From: an uncultured Leucobacter sp.
Lineage (GTDB): Bacteria; Actinomycetota; Actinomycetes; Actinomycetales; Microbacteriaceae
Direction: 5' to 3'
Assembly (NCBI GenBank): GCA_945952575.1
Contig: CAMFIY010000001.1
Location: 1-35,720 of the forward strand
Length of the DNA: 35,720 nt
The notes beneath the pieces are model-generated. The model saw nothing but the letters and a program-made list of their open reading frames with translations. It was not told the DNA's origin and ran no database searches. Positions 32,756-35,720 of the stretch are shown in pieces. Position 1 is the first letter of the stretch. The number at the start of each line of letters is the position of its first letter. A program made the translations under genes and the position numbers.

Positions 32756-32844
32756 AACCCTGTAGCTTAGCCTGAGAGTTTTCTGGATGTCGAGCACAAT
32801 CTCTCGCGTCGTTACCGGGAGTGTCGCCGCATAGGGTGTAGAGC

Positions 32845-33336
32845 ATGGCGAAGCAGGGACACGGATCGACGCCGGCCACCGTCGCGCTGACCCGATCGGG
32901 CATCGCATTCACCGTGCGCGCATACGCGCACGACCCGGCGGAGACCGACTTCGGCGGGGAGGCGGCCCGCGCGCTCGGCGTGCCGGCGGAGCGCATCTTC
33001 AAGACCCTCCTGGCCGAGCTCGACGGCTCGCTCGCGGTCGCCGTCGTGCCGGTCGCCGGGATGCTCGACCTCAAAGCGCTCGCCGCAGCGCTCGGGGCCA
33101 AGCGCGCGCAGATGGCTGACCCCGCGGTCGCCGAACGGAAGACCGGGTATTTGGTCGGCGGGATCAGTCCGATCGGGCAACGCACCCGCCTGCGCACGGT
33201 GCTGGATGCCTCGGCGCGGTCCTTCGATACCGTGCTGGTATCCGGCGGTCGACGAGGTCTCGACATCGAGCTCGCGCCCGACGATCTCCTGCGAGCGACC
33301 GGAGCCGTGTACGCGGACGTCGGCCGCGCGGGATGA
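32845..33336 (+). CDS. ybaK: YbaK/EbsC-type Cys-tRNA(Pro) deacylase
   Basis: The 163-residue single-domain protein has TDFGGEAARALGVPAERIFK, then TLLAELDGSLAVAVVPVAG, a conserved Lys in LDLKALAAALGAKRAQMADP, and KTGYLVGGISPIGQ. GGISPxG is the signature loop of the trans-editing YbaK group. It hydrolyses misacylated Cys-tRNA(Pro) in the cytosol. Length is typical. It stands alone between the divergent secreted peptidase and the transporter operon. No oddities are seen. Confidence 0.92.
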   Translation: MAKQGHGSTPATVALTRSGIAFTVRAYAHDPAETDFGGEAARALGVPAERIFKTLLAELDGSLAVAVVPVAGMLDLKALAAALGAKRAQMADPAVAERKTGYLVGGISPIGQRTRLRTVLDASARSFDTVLVSGGRRGLDIELAPDDLLRATGAVYADVGRAG

Positions 33337-33512
33337 CGCAGCTTCGGGATCCCGGCGCCCGGGACGCCTATCCGGGATCTCAGACAACGCTTTGATTCCG
33401 ATGCCCGCGAACCCGACATGGGCGTCTGCGCCGCGGGGTATGCTCGGCCTGTGGCGGGGCTACCTACCCGCACAATCACTCCTTACTCATACAAAGAAGA
33501 GGAACTGGATCG

Positions 33513-34400
33513 ATGAAGATTCGCTACGTGATCCCTGCGCTCGCCGCAGCGGCCGCTCTCGCCCTGACGGGCTGCACGAACACGGAGGGCGGTGACACCA
33601 CCCCGACCTCGAAGGCAGCCGAGGGTATCCAGCCCGATGCCGCTGCGGTCGCGCTGCTCCCCGCGGAGATCAAGGACTCGGGCGATCTGCGCATCGGCAC
33701 CGACGCCGAGTACCCGCCGAACGAGATGAAGGACGACAACGGCAACCCCGTCGGCTGGGGAGTCGAGCTCGCCGACGCGGTCGCGGCCAAGCTGGGCCTT
33801 ACGCCGAAGTGGGAGATCATGGACTTCGGCGGGATCATCCCCCGGATCCAGGGCGGCACCCTCGACATGGGATCGTCCTCCTTCACGGATAACGCCGAGC
33901 GCCAGAAGTCGGTCGACTTCGTGAACTTCCTCAACGCCGGGAGCCAGTGGGCCGCGCCCAAGGGTTCGACAGTGGATCCGGAGAATGCCTGCGGCCTGAC
34001 CATCGCCGTGCAGGCCGATACCGTGCAGTACACCGATGAGCTGCCCGCGCGCAGCAAGAAGTGCGTCGACGAGGGCAAGAAGAAGATCGAGATCCTCAGC
34101 TTCCCCGGCCAGGCCGAGGCCACCGCTGCCGTGCTCTCCGACCGCGCTGCGGCAGTCACCGGCGACTCGCCGGTGATCGGCGACGCGGTGAAGCAGACCG
34201 GGGGCAAGCTCGAGCTGATCGGCCAGCTCTTCGACGCAGCGCCCTACGGCTTCGCGACGCCCAAGGGCGGCGAGCTGACCAAGGCGGTTCAGGCAGCACT
34301 GCAGTCGCTGATGGATGACGGCACCTACACGAAGATTCTGACTGATGCCGGAGTCGAGGCCGGTGCTCTCACGACCGCGACGATCAACGCCGGTAAGTAG
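33513..34400 (+). CDS. Amino-acid ABC transporter substrate-binding lipoprotein
   Basis: The 295-residue protein has a lipoprotein signal (ALAAAAALALTGC, lipidated Cys about residue 23). A family 3 solute-binding domain follows: SGDLRIGTDAEYPPNEMKDD, GWGVELADAVAAKLGLTPKW, and FGGIIPRIQGGTLDMGSSSF with TDNAERQKSVDF. These are the hallmarks of polar amino-acid receptors. AAGAAGAGG lies before ATG 33513. It is the first gene of an operon with permease and ATPase. The specific amino acid cannot be told. Confidence 0.93.
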   Translation: MKIRYVIPALAAAAALALTGCTNTEGGDTTPTSKAAEGIQPDAAAVALLPAEIKDSGDLRIGTDAEYPPNEMKDDNGNPVGWGVELADAVAAKLGLTPKWEIMDFGGIIPRIQGGTLDMGSSSFTDNAERQKSVDFVNFLNAGSQWAAPKGSTVDPENACGLTIAVQADTVQYTDELPARSKKCVDEGKKKIEILSFPGQAEATAAVLSDRAAAVTGDSPVIGDAVKQTGGKLELIGQLFDAAPYGFATPKGGELTKAVQAALQSLMDDGTYTKILTDAGVEAGALTTATINAGK

Positions 34401-34420
34401 CCAGAGGATCGACGCGAGTC

Positions 34421-35458
34421 ATGTCTGACACGCAGGATCGGACCGCGGGGCCACAGTCTCCGCGGTCCGATGCACACGCCGAGCCGGAGGCGATCCGAGC
34501 GATCCGCCTCCGCCATCCGTGGCGAAACGTCTTCGCCGTGGTTCTGGTCGTCGTCGCCGCGCTGTTCATCTACGACGCGGCCTTCAACCGGCCGACCTTC
34601 GACTGGCCGACCGTCGGCAAGTACGTCTTCGACGTTCGGGTCTTCCAAGCACTCGGCTACACCCTGCAGCTGACCATCTACTCGATGGTCATCGCGATCG
34701 TGCTCGGCGTGGCCATCGCCGTCATGCGGCAATCCCCGAACCCGGTCGTGAAGTCGGTGGCCTGGGTCTACCTGTGGCTCTTCCGAGGCACCCCGGTATA
34801 CGTGCAGCTGACCTTCTGGGGCCTGATCGCAACGATCTACCAGAAGATCGAGTTCGGGATCCCCGGCCAAGAGGCCTGGATCTCGATCAAGACGCAGGAC
34901 TACGTCAGCCTGTTCGCGCTCGCCGTGATCGGTCTCGCCCTCAACGAGGCCGCCTACATGGCCGAGATCGTGCGTGCCGGCCTGTTGGCGGTCGATACGG
35001 GCCAGGGAGAGGCGGCGACGGCGCTCGGCCTCGGCTGGTGGCACACGATGAGCCGTGTGATCCTGCCTCAGGCGATGCGCGTGATCATCCCGCCCACGGG
35101 CAACGAGGTGATCTCCATGCTCAAGACGACATCGCTGGTCACCGCGGTGCCGTTCTCGCTCGAGCTCTTCACGCGCACGCACGACATCGGGCTCAAGGGC
35201 TATACACCGGTACCGCTGCTGATCGTCGCGTCGATCTGGTATCTCGTGGCCACGTCGATCCTGATGGTCGGGCAGTTCTACCTGGAGCGCTACTTCGCAA
35301 AGGGTGCAGGTGACCGGCCGAACGTCCAGAACCCGACGATCGAGACCCAAGCTGTCGCGGTCGTGGGGCAGGGGTCCGGGCACCCGACCTATCGCACCGA
35401 GAGCGGGGGCGAGAGCATCGTTCCCCCGCACGAACGACCGGGGGGTGGTGGCGCATGA
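34421..35458 (+). CDS. Polar amino-acid ABC transporter permease
   Basis: The 345-residue protein of the HisM/GlnP type has an N-terminal cytosolic tail of about 35 residues. Membrane spans begin at VFAVVLVVVAALFIY. LQLTIYSMVIAIVLGVAIAV and YLWLFRGTPVYVQLTFWGL (conserved FRGTPxxVQL) follow. The EAA loop is ALNEAAYMAEIVRAGLLAVD, then GQGEAATALGLGWWHTMSRV and ILPQAMRVIIPPTGNEVISM. The 60-residue C-terminal extension is unusually long, polar and Pro/Gly-rich. It overlaps the ATPase gene by 4 nt. Confidence 0.93.
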   Translation: MSDTQDRTAGPQSPRSDAHAEPEAIRAIRLRHPWRNVFAVVLVVVAALFIYDAAFNRPTFDWPTVGKYVFDVRVFQALGYTLQLTIYSMVIAIVLGVAIAVMRQSPNPVVKSVAWVYLWLFRGTPVYVQLTFWGLIATIYQKIEFGIPGQEAWISIKTQDYVSLFALAVIGLALNEAAYMAEIVRAGLLAVDTGQGEAATALGLGWWHTMSRVILPQAMRVIIPPTGNEVISMLKTTSLVTAVPFSLELFTRTHDIGLKGYTPVPLLIVASIWYLVATSILMVGQFYLERYFAKGAGDRPNVQNPTIETQAVAVVGQGSGHPTYRTESGGESIVPPHERPGGGGA

Positions 35459-35671
35459 ACGCGCAGACGGCGGACACGCCCATGGTGAAGGCTGAGGCGC
35501 TCTCGAAAGCCTACGGATCGAATGAGGTGCTCAAGTCGATATCGCTCGAGGTCAAGCGCGGCGAGGTGCTGTGCCTGGTCGGGCCCTCGGGCTCGGGCAA
35601 GAGCACCTTCCTCCGCTGCATCAACCACCTCGAGACGATCAACGCGGGCCGGCTCTGGGTCGACGGCGAGC
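35455..35671 (+). CDS. Amino-acid ABC transporter ATP-binding protein, N-terminal fragment
   Basis: The first 72 codons are present: VKAEALSKAYGSNEVLKSIS, then LVGPSGSGKSTFLRCINHLE with Walker A GPSGSGKST, and INAGRLWVDGEP. The gene is cut by the contig end; residues that appear to follow (LSLIHISEPTRR) are adapter translated. ATG 35455 overlaps the permease stop. It belongs to the GlnQ/HisP group that powers the upstream permease and binding protein. Confidence 0.93.
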
Positions 35672-35720
35672 CTGTCTCTTATACACATCTCCGAGCCCAC
35701 GAGACGCTCATGAATCTCGT
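35672..35720 (+). other. Nextera adapter plus index (artefact)
   Basis: CTGTCTCTTATACACATCT (35672-35690), then CCGAGCCCACGAGAC, an 8-base index GCTCATGA (35706-35713) and ATCTCGT, the start of the P7 primer. This is read-through into library adapter and should be trimmed. Confidence 0.97.

Overview
This is a 35.7-kb contig from a high-GC actinobacterium. The family is probably Microbacteriaceae (Leucobacter- or Microbacterium-like). That is inferred from base composition, SigL/RskA-type sigma regulation, secreted proteins with YQW-type repeats and the relaxase type; no rRNA or marker gene fixes it. Both ends are Illumina Nextera adapter (1-23 and 35672-35720), so genuine DNA is about 24-35671.

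Left chromosomal block (24-8525). A tightly overlapping operon runs 6-pyruvoyl-tetrahydropterin-synthase-like (3' end only), GT4 glycosyltransferase, SAM methyltransferase, UPF0104/MprF-type membrane protein, RibD/DHFR-like reductase and a membrane-anchored sulfatase-superfamily enzyme. It looks like a pathway that makes and exports a modified pteridine-like glycoconjugate, with no product I can name. A small membrane protein follows. A convergent SigL-like ECF sigma/anti-sigma pair has a visible ECF-type promoter of its own. Next is a secreted repeat protein.

Middle block (8526-15064). It holds a second ECF sigma/anti-sigma/small secreted protein operon and two unrecognised minus-strand genes, one of them secreted. 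It also holds a broken lipoprotein gene, a possible transposase remnant, and a terminator that probably once served the tRNA-Leu now 16 kb away.

Integrated mobile element (15065-31059). A 23-bp copy of the tRNA-Leu(CAG) 3' end at 15065-15087 matches the tRNA itself at 31037-31059. In between lie a tyrosine integrase beside the tRNA, an excisionase-like protein, an HTH regulator, a MobF relaxase and paired 12-bp-period repeats at both ends. I see no type IV secretion genes, so it looks like an integrative mobilizable element of about 16 kb. Cargo 1 is a persulfide/sulfite detoxification operon: a CstB-like persulfide dioxygenase-rhodanese, TauE exporter, DUF4395 protein, rhodanese lipoprotein, thioredoxin and two tiny Cys-rich proteins. 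It diverges from a CsoR-family repressor whose metal/thiol site reads Cys-Ala-Cys, which suggests a CstR-type persulfide sensor; two operator-like sites lie between them. Cargo 2 is a copper-handling set (PCuAC lipoprotein, Tat DyP peroxidase, YcnI, CopD/YcnJ, a His/Met-rich membrane protein) damaged by an IS5-family insertion and deletion. A VbhA-type antitoxin sits beside a gutted Fic toxin gene.

Right chromosomal block (31039-35671). tRNA-Leu(CAG), a secreted M23-type peptidase with YQW repeats, a YbaK-type deacylase, and a polar amino-acid ABC transporter (binding lipoprotein, permease, truncated ATPase).
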